This document shows, piece after piece, positions 32,176 to 42,010 of a DNA stretch of 64,000 bases. The stretch lies in contig NZ_FMVQ01000008.1 of NCBI RefSeq assembly GCF_900102495.1, positions 88,316-152,315 of the forward strand. The letters run 5' to 3'. Origin of the DNA: Nitrosospira sp. Nl5 (GTDB taxonomy: Bacteria > Pseudomonadota > Gammaproteobacteria > Burkholderiales > Nitrosomonadaceae). The position numbers were made by a program, and so were the translations under genes. Within the stretch, counting starts at the first letter, position 1; each line of letters opens with the position of its first letter. The notes under the pieces are model-generated. The model worked only from the letters and a program-made list of their open reading frames with translations, was not told the origin of the DNA and made no database searches.

Positions 32176-32544
32176 ATGCCCAGCAAGGTCTACTACAACA
32201 GCGCCTGCCCGGTTTGTAATGCGGGAATCAAGGATCAACGCCAGCGCATGGAGGCATGCGGCATCAAGGATATTGAATGGGTCGATGTGCATACACATCC
32301 GGAGGCCGTGTCGGAGGTGGGAGTCCCGCTAGAGCAGGTGCGGGAGCGATTGTATGTCAAAGACCCGGATGGCCAGCTCAATGTGGGAGCAGACGCATTC
32401 ACGACACTATGGTCCCGGACGCCTGGCCAGCGTTGGCTCGCAAGGCTGTTGCGGTTACCTGTACTCAAGCAACTGACGCACCTGGCATACAACGTCTTTG
32501 CCCGCCTGCTTTACCAATGGAATCGCGCCAAGAAGCACTGGTAA
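32176..32544 (+). CDS. DCC-family thiol-disulfide oxidoreductase (DUF393)
   Basis: 122-residue protein of the DCC family, named for its DxxCxxC motif, here NSACPVCN near residue 11, a CxxC thioredoxin-like site. The C-terminal half has LWSRTPGQRWLARLLRLP, as in other members. The preferred start is ATG 32176 (MPSKVYYNSACPVCN), with GGAG immediately upstream. The redox partner and substrate are unknown. Confidence 0.83.
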   Translation: MPSKVYYNSACPVCNAGIKDQRQRMEACGIKDIEWVDVHTHPEAVSEVGVPLEQVRERLYVKDPDGQLNVGADAFTTLWSRTPGQRWLARLLRLPVLKQLTHLAYNVFARLLYQWNRAKKHW

Positions 32545-32805
32545 CGTGCGCCGCTAACCAGTTGCTGCACGAAGCACATGGAGCATACGCGGGAACGCCC
32601 GCTATTGTTCCCAAGCAATGCCGTGATGATCGGTATGCGGAATTTGCCACTAGTGGTATTTCTGGTCGCTTCGCCGGAGTCTGTCCTCACCCGGTCACTT
32701 TTTTCCTTCGATTCTTCAAGTCCGGCAGTTGCTAGCTGTCGTCGAGCGGCATGAATTTATCAGATGAGTAACGAGAGGGCCTGCGTTTCCTGTCCTCCTT
32801 TGCTA

Positions 32806-34614
32806 TCAAGCGCGAAGAATCTCCAGCAGGTCGTTGCCGTAACGCTCCAGTTTACGCGCACCAATACCAGGCACTTCGCGCAATTCGCTTTCCGTTTGCG
32901 GACGCAGGCGCACCAATTCCGACAGCGTTGCATCGTGAAACACGACATAAGCGGGAACGCCATGCTTTTTCGCAGTTTCGGTGCGCCATGCCCGTAAGTG
33001 CTCCCACAGTATACGAGCCGCCGGATCAAGCGTGGCAAACTTGTTTTCATGCGCAGCCGCGGCCTTAGCCGCGGTCTTCTTGCGTTCAGGCTGCAAGCGC
33101 AGAAAGACGGTTTGACTCCCATTCAATACCGCGCGGCTGGTTGTGGTGAGACGCAGCGAGCCATGTCCATCGTTGTCCGCCGCGAGCAAGCCGAGTGCCG
33201 CCAGTTGGCGAAACACCGCTCGCCATGTTTTTTCTTCCAGTTCCTTGCCGATACCGAAGGTGCTGACCTTATCATGACCCCATTGCCTCATGCGCGCGGT
33301 ATCATTGCCGCGCAGCACGTCGATCAGATGCCCGGCGCCAAAGCGCTGGCCAGTGCGGAAGGCGCAAGACAGCGCCTTTTGTGCCGCCACCGTGCCGTCC
33401 CATACTTGCGGCGGATTGAGGCAAACATCGCAATTGCCACAAGTGGCGCTGGTTGCAGTCTCGCCAAAATAATCAAGCAGGCGCACGCGGCGGCAGGTGG
33501 TGGCCTCGCACAGCGCCAGCAGCGCATCGAGCTTGGTCGAAGCTATCCGTTTAAACTGCGCCTGTGCCTCGGAACCCTCGATCATGCGCCGCTGCTGCAC
33601 CACATCGCCCAAACCGTAAGCCATCCATGCATTGGCCGCCTGACCATCGCGCCCCGCCCGGCCAGTTTCCTGATAATAGCCTTCGACACTTTTGGGCAGG
33701 TCGAGATGCGCAACGAAGCGCACGTCCGGCTTGTCGATGCCCATGCCGAATGCAATTGTGGCAACCATCACAACGCCATCTTCGCGCAGAAATTTTTCCT
33801 GATTGCGGCTGCGCTCGGGCGCGGACATGCCAGCGTGGTACGCAAGCGCGGGAATGCCCTTTTCGGCCAGCCATACCGCGGTTTCCTCGACTTTCTTGCG
33901 CGATAGGCAATAAACGATGCCAGCATCGCCATCATGCTCAGCTTGGATAAAAGCAAGCAATTGCGCCTTCGCGTTCACCTTATCCACGATCTGGTAGCGG
34001 ATATTGGGACGGTCGAAACTGGAAACGAAAATCCGCCCGCCATCGAGGCCAAGGCGCTCGACGATTTCCTTGCGCGTCACGCTATCCGCCGTCGCCGTCA
34101 GGGCAATGCGCGGTACGTCTGGAAATCGCTCATGCAGAATCGAAAGCTGGATGTATTCCGGCCGGAAGTCGTGCCCCCACTGCGATACACAGTGCGCCTC
34201 ATCAATGGCGAACAGCGAAAGCGGGCTGCGCGCCAGAAAATCGAGAAAGCGTGGCGTCAGCAACCGTTCCGGCGCTACATACACTAGGTCGTATGCCCCT
34301 TTGAGCATGGCGCCCTCGACTGCCGCGGCTTCCATTTGTGATAGAGAAGAATTGAGAAACGCTGCGCGCACCCCGGCTTCATGCAACGCCGCTACCTGAT
34401 TCTGCATCAGCGCAATCAGCGGCGAGACCACTACCGCAACGCCGTCGCGCAATAACGCCGGAATCTGGTAACACAACGATTTGCCACCGCCGGTCGGCAT
34501 TAGCACCAGGCAATCCCCGCCGTCGGCAACATGCGCGATCACTTCGGCCTGCCGACCGCGAAAAGCGGGATAGCCGAAGACGTCTTTGAGAAAGGCGAGC
34601 GCGCGAGACATCAT
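32806..34614 (-). CDS. recQ: ATP-dependent DNA helicase RecQ
   Basis: 3'-5' helicase of homologous recombination and fork repair. Numbered from ATG 34614 (MMSRALAFL), it has Walker A TGGGKS with Lys45, DEAH at 138-141 followed by [13 protein letters not shown], helicase motifs V/VI ([23 protein letters not shown]), the zinc cysteines [12 protein letters not shown]...CGNCDVC, a winged helix and a C-terminal HRDC domain. The length is about 602. A start at 34647 would encode residues from the left arm of the inverted-repeat element, so I reject it. Confidence 0.95.
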   Translation of the reverse strand: MMSRALAFLKDVFGYPAFRGRQAEVIAHVADGGDCLVLMPTGGGKSLCYQIPALLRDGVAVVVSPLIALMQNQVAALHEAGVRAAFLNSSLSQMEAAAVEGAMLKGAYDLVYVAPERLLTPRFLDFLARSPLSLFAIDEAHCVSQWGHDFRPEYIQLSILHERFPDVPRIALTATADSVTRKEIVERLGLDGGRIFVSSFDRPNIRYQIVDKVNAKAQLLAFIQAEHDGDAGIVYCLSRKKVEETAVWLAEKGIPALAYHAGMSAPERSRNQEKFLREDGVVMVATIAFGMGIDKPDVRFVAHLDLPKSVEGYYQETGRAGRDGQAANAWMAYGLGDVVQQRRMIEGSEAQAQFKRIASTKLDALLALCEATTCRRVRLLDYFGETATSATCGNCDVCLNPPQVWDGTVAAQKALSCAFRTGQRFGAGHLIDVLRGNDTARMRQWGHDKVSTFGIGKELEEKTWRAVFRQLAALGLLAADNDGHGSLRLTTTSRAVLNGSQTVFLRLQPERKKTAAKAAAAHENKFATLDPAARILWEHLRAWRTETAKKHGVPAYVVFHDATLSELVRLRPQTESELREVPGIGARKLERYGNDLLEILRA

Positions 34615-34615
34615 G

Positions 34616-34762
34616 TTCAACCGAGATAATCCATTAGGCGGCTCCATTTTCGCCGCTTGTCCCAGCGTCCAGAGACCAGGCTATGGACTTCTCCCAATCG
34701 GCAAAACTGTCTCCCGACCTGCCTCACCATCATCTCGGTCCTAATGGATTATCCGGGTTCAA
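34616..34762. mobile_element. 147-bp element bounded by 22-bp inverted repeats (MITE-like candidate)
   Basis: Bases 34616-34637 and 34741-34762 are inverted repeats matching at 19 of 22 positions. Their inner 13 bases (GATAATCCATTAG / CTAATGGATTATC) are identical. The 103 bases between hold no gene. The element abuts the recQ start. I do not see a convincing target-site duplication, so it may instead be a structured regulatory region or a decayed insertion-sequence remnant. Confidence 0.5.
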
Positions 34763-34839
34763 AAACGGGTCGCGCTACCGAAAACGAATTGACAGAGAAT
34801 CTGGATTTGTCTGCGCGGATGTTATGCGTTATGCATGCG

Positions 34840-35949
34840 TCAGCTAATCAATTTCCAGGCCAGATATTCTCCCGCCCGCAACGGAATTAGTGTTTCTCCC
34901 GCAAATTCCAGTTGTTCAGGCATGATCCAGCTCTCCTTTTTCAGCGTTATGCTAACCGTATTGCGCGGCAGCTTATAGAAATCCGCCCCGTGAAAGCTGG
35001 CAAATGCTTCCAGTTTGTCTAGGGCGCCCGCATGTTCAAAAACTTCCGCATAGAGTTCAATCGCTGCGCGAGCGGTGTAAATGCCTGCGCAGCCACAGGC
35101 ATTTTCCTTAGCGGATCTGGAATGCGGCGCGCTGTCAGTACCGAGAAAAAATTTAGGGTTACCGGTGGTCGCGGCTCCAACCAGTTCGCGCCGGTGGACT
35201 TCGCGTTTCAATATCGGAAGACAATAATGGTGCGGCCGGATGCCTCCTTGAAACAGCGCATTTCGACTGAGCAGCAGATGATGGGCGGTAATGGTGGCGG
35301 CAATATTGCCTGACGCCCCCTTGACGAATTCCACCGCCTCCCGAGTCGTAATATGCTCGAACACAATCCGTAATTGCGGGAAGCGCTGCGTAATGGGGAT
35401 CAGCACCCGTTCCAGGAAAACTTTTTCCTTGTCGAACACGTCCACTTCGGGATCGGTCACTTCGCCATGCACCAACAGGGGGATGTCGGTCCGCTCCATG
35501 GTTTCGAGCGTGGCATAGCACTTGGCGATATCGCTAACACCCGCGTCCGAGTTTGTGGTGGCGCCTGCGGGGTAGTATTTCACGCCGTGTATGGCGCCAT
35601 TTTTTCTAGCCGCGATAATTTCCGAAGGTGCGGTGTTATCGGTAAGGTAGAGCGTCATCAGCGGCTCGAAGCGCATTCCTGGCGGCAGGGCAGCAAGAAT
35701 GCGCTTGCGGTACGCCAGCGCCATTCCGGTTGTCACCACCGGTGGTCTGAGGTTCGGCATGACGATAGCGCGGCCGAAGCGGCGCGCGGTGTCCGGCAGT
35801 ACCGCGCGCATTTGCTCGCCGTCGCGCAGGTGGAGGTGCCAGTCGTCTGGCCGGGTGAGGGTTAGCGTTGTCAAGAAGGTGATGCGTGGTAGCGCGCTCG
35901 CAATGATTCCATAAATGCGTAAATTGAGATCCTGGCCCGTAGCGGTCAA
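34840..35949 (-). CDS. pyrC: Dihydroorotase (class II, PyrC)
   Basis: Zinc amidohydrolase closing the dihydroorotate ring in pyrimidine synthesis. Metal ligands are seen as HLH (His38, His40), the carbamylated Lys124 (GVKYYPAG), His in VHGEV and FEHIT, and the Asp of LGTDSAPHS. The family core usually starts at about [15 protein letters not shown]. No ATG lies near there. A TTG at 35949, six bases after AGGA, gives 369 residues, about 24 more than usual. A TTG near 35875 is the alternative. Confidence 0.93.
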   Translation of the reverse strand: MTATGQDLNLRIYGIIASALPRITFLTTLTLTRPDDWHLHLRDGEQMRAVLPDTARRFGRAIVMPNLRPPVVTTGMALAYRKRILAALPPGMRFEPLMTLYLTDNTAPSEIIAARKNGAIHGVKYYPAGATTNSDAGVSDIAKCYATLETMERTDIPLLVHGEVTDPEVDVFDKEKVFLERVLIPITQRFPQLRIVFEHITTREAVEFVKGASGNIAATITAHHLLLSRNALFQGGIRPHHYCLPILKREVHRRELVGAATTGNPKFFLGTDSAPHSRSAKENACGCAGIYTARAAIELYAEVFEHAGALDKLEAFASFHGADFYKLPRNTVSITLKKESWIMPEQLEFAGETLIPLRAGEYLAWKLIS

Positions 35950-36007
35950 CTATCGTCCTGGATGAAGTCGGATGCAACCGTTTCTACTGCTTATACGACA
36001 TATGTCG

Positions 36008-37186
36008 CTAGTCTGTTATTCGGCCCTCCAGCGTCGCTTGGGAGTGCATGGCTTTTTCTGCGATCAACTGGGTAGCAGCGGCAACCTGTCCCCATGTGTT
36101 CCAGAGCAGGACACCGCGTACGCGCCCGTCGCGTAGATAATAAATGACACCTTTGCGGAAAGGTTCTTTCCAATCTTCGACAATATCAAGGCTGGCATCC
36201 AGTTCTCCCACTGCTTCATAACCCAGTTCAAACAGATCGGAATAAAAGAATGGCTGGTGGCGATAGACATCCGATTGACCGGCCATGTTTCGGCCCGCCA
36301 TTTCTCCCATGACATTAGCATTATCCTCATGTTCCACGCGCATACGTTTTTCCAATATCGCGCTATGGAAATTTGCCACATCACCCGCCGCATAGATGTC
36401 GGCGTTGCTGGTGCGCAACTGCTCGTCCACGACAATGCCGTTGTCCACCGCGAGTCCGGATTGCGTGGCCAGCTCTGTATTGGGGAGAATGCCCAGTCCG
36501 GCCACAACTCCATCAGCCGGGATTTCCGTACCGCTTCCGGTGGTCACAATCGTTTTGGCGCCCGCCGTACGGACAGATTTAACGCTTTCGGACGTAAGCA
36601 CGGTGACGCCCTTTTCGCGATAATAAGAATTTATGAACTCAACCAGGGGTTGCGGATAAACACGCGCACCGATGCCATTTTCCGGAAAAATCATGGTGAC
36701 CCGCTTGTTGTTCATTGCAAGTGCGGCGGCGATTTCGGAACCAATGAAGCCCCCGCCGATCACAACAAAATCCGAGCCGTGTTCGCTCAGCTCGCGCAAC
36801 TTCCGATAGTCGTCCGCGGTTCTGAAATAGATGATGCTTTTGCTGGAATCGGGAAAACGCCGTACCACACCACCTGTGGCAAGCAAAAGCTTTTCATAGG
36901 TATAGACGTTTCCGGCATCGTCAGTCGCAGTCTTTTTTGACGGGTCAAGCGCCACCACTTTTTTGCCGAGATGCATAGCGACGTTGAGACCGTGGGGGTT
37001 GCGCCAAATGGATTCGTATGGCGTGTCCTTCCATAGCGATTTGGTAAGGGGGGGGCGGTCATAGGGCAGATGGATCTCCTCGCATATCATCGCGATGGCA
37101 CCGTTCTGATCGATTTTGCGGATACCGTGAACAGCAGAATCGGCGGTCATTCCACCGCCAACGATAAGGTATTTATGATGTTTCAT
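36008..37186 (-). CDS. FAD-dependent pyridine nucleotide-disulfide oxidoreductase (ferredoxin-reductase-like)
   Basis: 392-residue flavoprotein with an N-terminal FAD motif (YLIVGGGMTADSAV), LPYDRPPLTKSLW, an internal NAD(P)-binding motif (FVVIGGGFIGSEIAAALA, about residue 140) and the second FAD motif NADIYAAGDVANF. The layout matches AIF and rubredoxin/ferredoxin reductases, with a C-terminal AIF-like domain (GVIYYLRDGRVRGVLLWN). There is no CxxC redox pair. The electron acceptor is unknown, since no ferredoxin gene adjoins. Confidence 0.85.
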   Translation of the reverse strand: MKHHKYLIVGGGMTADSAVHGIRKIDQNGAIAMICEEIHLPYDRPPLTKSLWKDTPYESIWRNPHGLNVAMHLGKKVVALDPSKKTATDDAGNVYTYEKLLLATGGVVRRFPDSSKSIIYFRTADDYRKLRELSEHGSDFVVIGGGFIGSEIAAALAMNNKRVTMIFPENGIGARVYPQPLVEFINSYYREKGVTVLTSESVKSVRTAGAKTIVTTGSGTEIPADGVVAGLGILPNTELATQSGLAVDNGIVVDEQLRTSNADIYAAGDVANFHSAILEKRMRVEHEDNANVMGEMAGRNMAGQSDVYRHQPFFYSDLFELGYEAVGELDASLDIVEDWKEPFRKGVIYYLRDGRVRGVLLWNTWGQVAAATQLIAEKAMHSQATLEGRITD

Positions 37187-37518
37187 GACAGTTCCTTGTA
37201 GACGTGCACCACCCGGCGCTTATTAAAAATTGACCACGTTATTCCAAAAGTTTGCCGTCCTATATCCAATGAAAGAAGATTGCTTAGGCATATTGCCGAA
37301 TACATTATAGAGGGGACCCTTCCGGTAGCTTGGAAAATCCATGAATTCCCGCCATAGCGAGAATGACGCGTAATGCTTTTTGAAGGACGGACGGTCATCA
37401 GTGCGAGCGCTATCGCGGGGCAACATAATTCATCCTTCTTCAACAAACTTATGCCAGTATATAATGGGTTCCTCTACAAATTCAAAGTTATGGCCGAACA
37501 TGGCCGCTGACGACCACG
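37187..37518. other. Intergenic region with a short palindromic repeat and a likely promoter
   Basis: This 332-base region separates divergent genes. It holds the inverted repeat at 37345-37364 and a TATAAT at 37460-37465 that could be the -10 box of the gene at 37519, although the matching -35 region (TCTTCA) is poor. A TATGGCCGAACATGGCCG repeat near 37490 is a minor feature. No gene is supported. Confidence 0.5.
37345..37364. repeat. Short palindromic repeat of the ATTCCCGC type
   Basis: ATTCCCGC at 37345-37352 and GCGAGAAT at 37357-37364 form an 8-bp inverted repeat with one mismatch around CATA, followed by GACG. This resembles the ATTCCCGCnnnnGCGGGAATGACG repeats scattered between genes in many proteobacteria. 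Only one copy is visible here. Confidence 0.4.
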
Positions 37519-38184
37519 ATGACCACAATGGATGATACGAAAACCGATTCGGGAACGAACGCGATTGATATTTGCGTGCAGCATGCGCGAAAAACCCTGG
37601 AATCCCAGCTCCCGCGAATTAAAGACAAGGGATATGATTTCGCACCTCAGTTCAGGCAAATGACAATTCAGCTCTATCTGGTAGGTGTTATGTGGCGCTG
37701 CGGCGAGGGCCTGGGTTTATCAACCAACGCTCGTGATCACGGTTTCGCGGCACTTCAAGCAATGCTCATCGCCGACGGCATGAGCAAAAAGCAGGCTCAA
37801 CAGCGGATTGCATTTTTGAACAACATGTCTCGAGTGGAAGACGGCAGCGATACGCTCGCTATTGCGGCCGGTCATGAAGCGGTACCGGACGACGATAGCC
37901 TGGCAATGGTCTTTGATGAGTATCGAGATGAGATACGGGTTTCGGGTTCCTTGTGGCGCTTTTACGAGCGCGGTAAAAAAATTATGTTTATCGGTGGTGC
38001 GGCAGCAGCTTTTGTAACGATTTGGGCCGTGACCATTTTCCTTCCAAAAACTGAAGGAATTGATGTGCTGGCGGCGGGACTTCTGGCTGCTACTCTGGTT
38101 GTGCTTCCGACCTTCCTGATTGGGTTGGTGATATACCGGACAAAGATCAAAAAATCAAATCAGACAACTTTGCCCCCGCCGTGA
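37519..38184 (+). CDS. Unrecognised membrane protein
   Basis: I do not recognise a family. The 221-residue protein has a soluble N-terminal part of about 145 residues, largely helical and with no cysteine motif (GLGLSTNARDHGFAALQAML, MSKKQAQQRIAFLNN). Two membrane helices follow at about 153-173 (IMFIGGAAAAFVTIWAVTIF) and 182-206, then a short basic and proline tail. The N-terminal domain would be cytosolic if the hairpin topology holds. It lies alone between divergent and co-directional housekeeping genes, with its own likely promoter. Confidence 0.7.
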   Translation: MTTMDDTKTDSGTNAIDICVQHARKTLESQLPRIKDKGYDFAPQFRQMTIQLYLVGVMWRCGEGLGLSTNARDHGFAALQAMLIADGMSKKQAQQRIAFLNNMSRVEDGSDTLAIAAGHEAVPDDDSLAMVFDEYRDEIRVSGSLWRFYERGKKIMFIGGAAAAFVTIWAVTIFLPKTEGIDVLAAGLLAATLVVLPTFLIGLVIYRTKIKKSNQTTLPPP

Positions 38185-38374
38185 TTTCCTGCGACCGTCC
38201 CGATTCGGAACCGTTTTTGGTCTTTTCGGGGGCCGGCAACCGAATTGATCTCTGCTCGCGTGCGTATTCATGAGCGCATTCTCACGATAAGTCTGCAGGG
38301 AAGGTGAAAGCCACCGGCGGACAAAGTATAATTGCCTGCCTACCATCCCCGCGATATTGTCGATTCGACTACAA

Positions 38375-39250
38375 ATGAGTGCCAAAATCATGGATGGCAA
38401 TGCGTTAGCCAAAGAAGTGCGGGCCGAATGGAAGGTTCGCGCCGAGCGCTTAACGAAAAAAGGTGTGCAACCGGGGTTGGCCGTAGTCATTGTCGGCGAT
38501 AATCCCGCTTCAAGCATATATGTACGGAATAAGGCCAAGGCCTGCAGCGAAACCGGGATTTATTCGGAAGTGCATGAATTTCCTGAAAATGTGAGTCAGG
38601 ATGAAGTGATGCGGCGCATCCGGGAGTTGAACAATAACCCCAGAATCCACGGCATACTGGTGCAGTTGCCGCTGCCCCCGCATCTTGAAAGCAGCAAGGT
38701 AATTGCCTCCATCGCGGTAGAAAAGGATGCGGATGGCTTCCATCTCTATAATGTTGGCGCACTTGTCACGGGCAATACCGTTTTTCCGCCGTGTACTCCC
38801 TACGGCGTGATGAAAATGCTGGAAAAATGCGGCATTCCGGTTGAAGGCCAACATGCGGTAGTGGTAGGGCGCAGCAACATCGTAGGTAAGCCGATGGCGC
38901 TGATGCTATTGCAAAAAGGGGCAACCGTCACAATCTGCACCTCGAAGACGCGTGAATTGGCTGAACACACCAGACGCGCCGACATTCTGGTGGTGGCGGT
39001 CGGAAAACCACACATCATTAACGCCAGCATGGTGAAGGCCGGCGCAACGGTAATAGACGTCGGCATCAATCGCATGCCTGACGGTAAACTTACAGGTGAC
39101 GTCGATTTCGAGTCAGTTAAGGAAAAAGCCGGTCATGTCACGCCTGTCCCTGGCGGAGTGGGGCCGATGACGATCACGATGTTACTAGGCAATACCATTG
39201 AAGCCGCGGAGCGGGCTCAACCGCCCGAGCACGGTTTTAACCACAATTAG
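38375..39250 (+). CDS. folD: Bifunctional methylene-THF dehydrogenase/cyclohydrolase
   Basis: Interconverts 5,10-methylene-THF and 10-formyl-THF. Signatures are [14 protein letters not shown] (catalytic Lys region), [37 protein letters not shown] and [16 protein letters not shown]. The start at ATG 38375 ([15 protein letters not shown]) gives 291 residues, slightly longer than the usual 285 because of a short C-terminal tail. Together with metF it covers C1-folate interconversion. Confidence 0.96.
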   Translation: MSAKIMDGNALAKEVRAEWKVRAERLTKKGVQPGLAVVIVGDNPASSIYVRNKAKACSETGIYSEVHEFPENVSQDEVMRRIRELNNNPRIHGILVQLPLPPHLESSKVIASIAVEKDADGFHLYNVGALVTGNTVFPPCTPYGVMKMLEKCGIPVEGQHAVVVGRSNIVGKPMALMLLQKGATVTICTSKTRELAEHTRRADILVVAVGKPHIINASMVKAGATVIDVGINRMPDGKLTGDVDFESVKEKAGHVTPVPGGVGPMTITMLLGNTIEAAERAQPPEHGFNHN

Positions 39251-39285
39251 CCCGGTAAACCTCACAATAATTTGCGAGATAAAAC

Positions 39286-41952
39286 ATGGAACCCATACCT
39301 GACATAGACCCATCTGAAACACAGGAGTGGCTAGAGGCGCTGGAATCCGTTCTGACACACGAGGGGACCGAGCGAGCGCATTATCTGCTGGAAAGGCTGG
39401 TGGAAAAAGCCCGCCGTTCCGGCGCCTATCTTCCCTATAGTGCAACCACCGCCTATATCAACACAATTCCGCCGGGCAAGGAGGACCGCTCTCCTGGTAA
39501 TCATGCGCTGGAGCACCGTATCCGTTCCTACGTACGCTGGAACTCCATGGCAATGGTGTTACGCGCCAACAAAAATTCCAATGTTGGCGGCCATATTGCC
39601 AGTTTCGCGTCCGCCGCAACGCTCTATGATGTCGGCTATAATCATTTTTGGCACGCCGTCATTGATACCCACGGCGGAGACCTGATATTTGCACAGGGGC
39701 ACTCCTCGCCCGGTCTTTACGCCTATGCTTTTCTGCTGGGGGAGTTGACGCAGGAACAACTCGATAATTTCCGCCAGGAGGTTGAAGGAAAGGGCATATC
39801 TTCTTATCCGCATCCGTGGCTGATGCCTGATTTCTGGCAATTCCCGACGGTATCCATGGGGCTGGGGCCATTGATGGCCATCTATCAGGCGCGTTTCATG
39901 AAATATCTGGACAGCCGCGGGCTCGTCAAGACCCAGGGTCGCAAAGTCTGGGCTTTCATGGGTGACGGAGAAATGGACGAGCCCGAGTCCATGGGCGCAA
40001 TTTCGCTGGCTTCACGCGAGAATCTGGACAATCTGATTTTTGTCGTCAACTGCAACCTTCAACGCCTTGATGGACCGGTACGGGGCAATGGGAAAATTAT
40101 CCAGGAACTGGAGGCCGCTTTTCGTGGTGCCGGCTGGAATGTCATCAAGGTCATCTGGGGCTCTTATTGGGACCCTTTGCTTGCGAAGGATACCAAAGGT
40201 CTACTGCAGCAACGCATGATGGAATGTGTTGACGGTGAATATCAGACTTTCAAGTCCAGAGACGGCGCCTACGTGCGCGAACACTTCTTCGGCAAGTATC
40301 CCGAACTGCTGGAAATGGTTGCCAACATGTCTGACGATGATATCTGGCGCTTGAATCGGGGCGGGCACGATCCACATAAGGTATATGCCGCTTACGCTGC
40401 CGCGGCAAGGCACACCGGGCAGCCTACCGTGATACTCGCCAAAACCATCAAGGGCTATGGTATGGGCGAGGCGGGCGAGGCGCAGAATATTACACATCAG
40501 CAAAAGAAGATGGGTACCACTTCACTGAAAGCATTCCGTGACCGCTTCGGTTTACCGATTACGGACGATGCGATAGACGGCATCCCGTATCTGAAATTCG
40601 ATAAAGATTCGCCCGAATTCGGTTACATGCAGCAGCGGCAGCAGGCGCTGGGAGGCTTCATTCACCACCGGCGTCGCAAGGCCGAAGCACTGCAGATACC
40701 GCCATTATCCGCGTTCGAGACGCTGCTCAAGGCGAGCGGAGAAGGGCGGGAGTCCTCCACTACCATGGCGTTTGTGCGCATACTCAATGTCCTGGTGAAA
40801 GACAAGAGTATCGGGCAGCGTGTAGTGCCGATCGTTGCGGATGAGTCACGCACTTTCGGCATGGAAGGCATGTTCCGGCAATTGGGCATCTGGTCCTCGA
40901 CGGGGCAGCTCTATACGCCGCAGGACGCTGAACAACTCATGTATTACAAGGAGGACAAAAACGGTCAGATTCTGCAAGAGGGGATTAACGAAGCAGGTGC
41001 CATGTCGTCATGGATGGCGGCGGCTACCGCTTACAGCACGCATGGCGTGCAAATGATTCCGTTCTACATCTTCTATTCAATGTTCGGCTTTCAGCGTGTC
41101 GGCGATCTTGCCTGGGCTGCGGGGGATATGCGCTGCCGTGGATTTTTACTGGGCGGCACCGCCGGGCGTACAACTCTGAACGGAGAGGGGTTGCAGCATG
41201 AGGACGGCCATAGCCACCTGTCCGCATCCACTATTCCCAACTGCGTATCCTACGACCCCACGTTTGCGTACGAGCTTGCGGTCATCATTCAGGACGGCCT
41301 GCGCCGTATGTATGGGATGCAGGAAGATGTCTATTATTACATTACCGTAATGAACGAAAATTACTCGCACCCGGAAATGCCGGTCAATGCTGAACAGGGC
41401 ATATTGAAAGGCATGTATCTGTTCCGCGAAGGTAACCAGGCAGAGGGGGATTCCGGATTGCGGGTGCAATTGCTCGGTTCCGGTACCATTCTGCGGGAAG
41501 TGATTGCGGCGGCGGGTATACTGGAAAAAGAATATGGCGTTGCTGCCGATATCTGGAGTGTTACCAGTTTCAACGAATTGCGACGCGAGGCGCTGGACGT
41601 AACCCGCTGGAACATGCTGCATCCGGCTGAACCGGCAAAGCTGTCATACGTGGGTATGTGTCTTAAAGATCGCGAGGGACCTGTGGTGGCAGCTACCGAC
41701 TATATGAAAATTTTTGCCGACCAGATACGTGAATTTGTGCCAGGACGCTACAAGGTATTGGGCACAGACGGTTTTGGGCGTTCCGATACGCGCGAAAAAC
41801 TACGCTACTTTTTCGAAGTGGACCGCCATTATGTCACCATCGCGGCACTTAAAGCGCTGGCGGAGGAAGGCAGGATGCCGGCGGAGAAAGTAGCACAAGC
41901 GATAAGCAGGTTCGGAATCGATCCGGACAAGCCGAATCCGGTGACGGTATGA
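39286..41952 (+). CDS. aceE: Pyruvate dehydrogenase E1 component, homodimeric
   Basis: ThDP-dependent decarboxylase of the pyruvate dehydrogenase complex. At 888 residues it is the homodimeric gammaproteobacterial/betaproteobacterial type. It has GGHIASFASAATLYDVGYNHFW, the ThDP/Mg motif GDGEMDEPESMGAISLASRENLDNL, RTTLNGEGLQHEDGHSH and NENYSHP. A 58-base gap leads to aceF. No lpd gene is present in the window. Confidence 0.97.
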   Translation: MEPIPDIDPSETQEWLEALESVLTHEGTERAHYLLERLVEKARRSGAYLPYSATTAYINTIPPGKEDRSPGNHALEHRIRSYVRWNSMAMVLRANKNSNVGGHIASFASAATLYDVGYNHFWHAVIDTHGGDLIFAQGHSSPGLYAYAFLLGELTQEQLDNFRQEVEGKGISSYPHPWLMPDFWQFPTVSMGLGPLMAIYQARFMKYLDSRGLVKTQGRKVWAFMGDGEMDEPESMGAISLASRENLDNLIFVVNCNLQRLDGPVRGNGKIIQELEAAFRGAGWNVIKVIWGSYWDPLLAKDTKGLLQQRMMECVDGEYQTFKSRDGAYVREHFFGKYPELLEMVANMSDDDIWRLNRGGHDPHKVYAAYAAAARHTGQPTVILAKTIKGYGMGEAGEAQNITHQQKKMGTTSLKAFRDRFGLPITDDAIDGIPYLKFDKDSPEFGYMQQRQQALGGFIHHRRRKAEALQIPPLSAFETLLKASGEGRESSTTMAFVRILNVLVKDKSIGQRVVPIVADESRTFGMEGMFRQLGIWSSTGQLYTPQDAEQLMYYKEDKNGQILQEGINEAGAMSSWMAAATAYSTHGVQMIPFYIFYSMFGFQRVGDLAWAAGDMRCRGFLLGGTAGRTTLNGEGLQHEDGHSHLSASTIPNCVSYDPTFAYELAVIIQDGLRRMYGMQEDVYYYITVMNENYSHPEMPVNAEQGILKGMYLFREGNQAEGDSGLRVQLLGSGTILREVIAAAGILEKEYGVAADIWSVTSFNELRREALDVTRWNMLHPAEPAKLSYVGMCLKDREGPVVAATDYMKIFADQIREFVPGRYKVLGTDGFGRSDTREKLRYFFEVDRHYVTIAALKALAEEGRMPAEKVAQAISRFGIDPDKPNPVTV

Positions 41953-42010
41953 GGGAATGGAAATTGCATGAACTGACTCTCGTACATAAATGCGAGTAAA
42001 GGATTAAGGC

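Noticed and set aside
32806..34647. recQ starting at ATG 34647
   Set aside because: The extra eleven residues are encoded by the left terminal inverted repeat and have no family match. ATG 34614 or 34611 fits the normal RecQ N-terminus.
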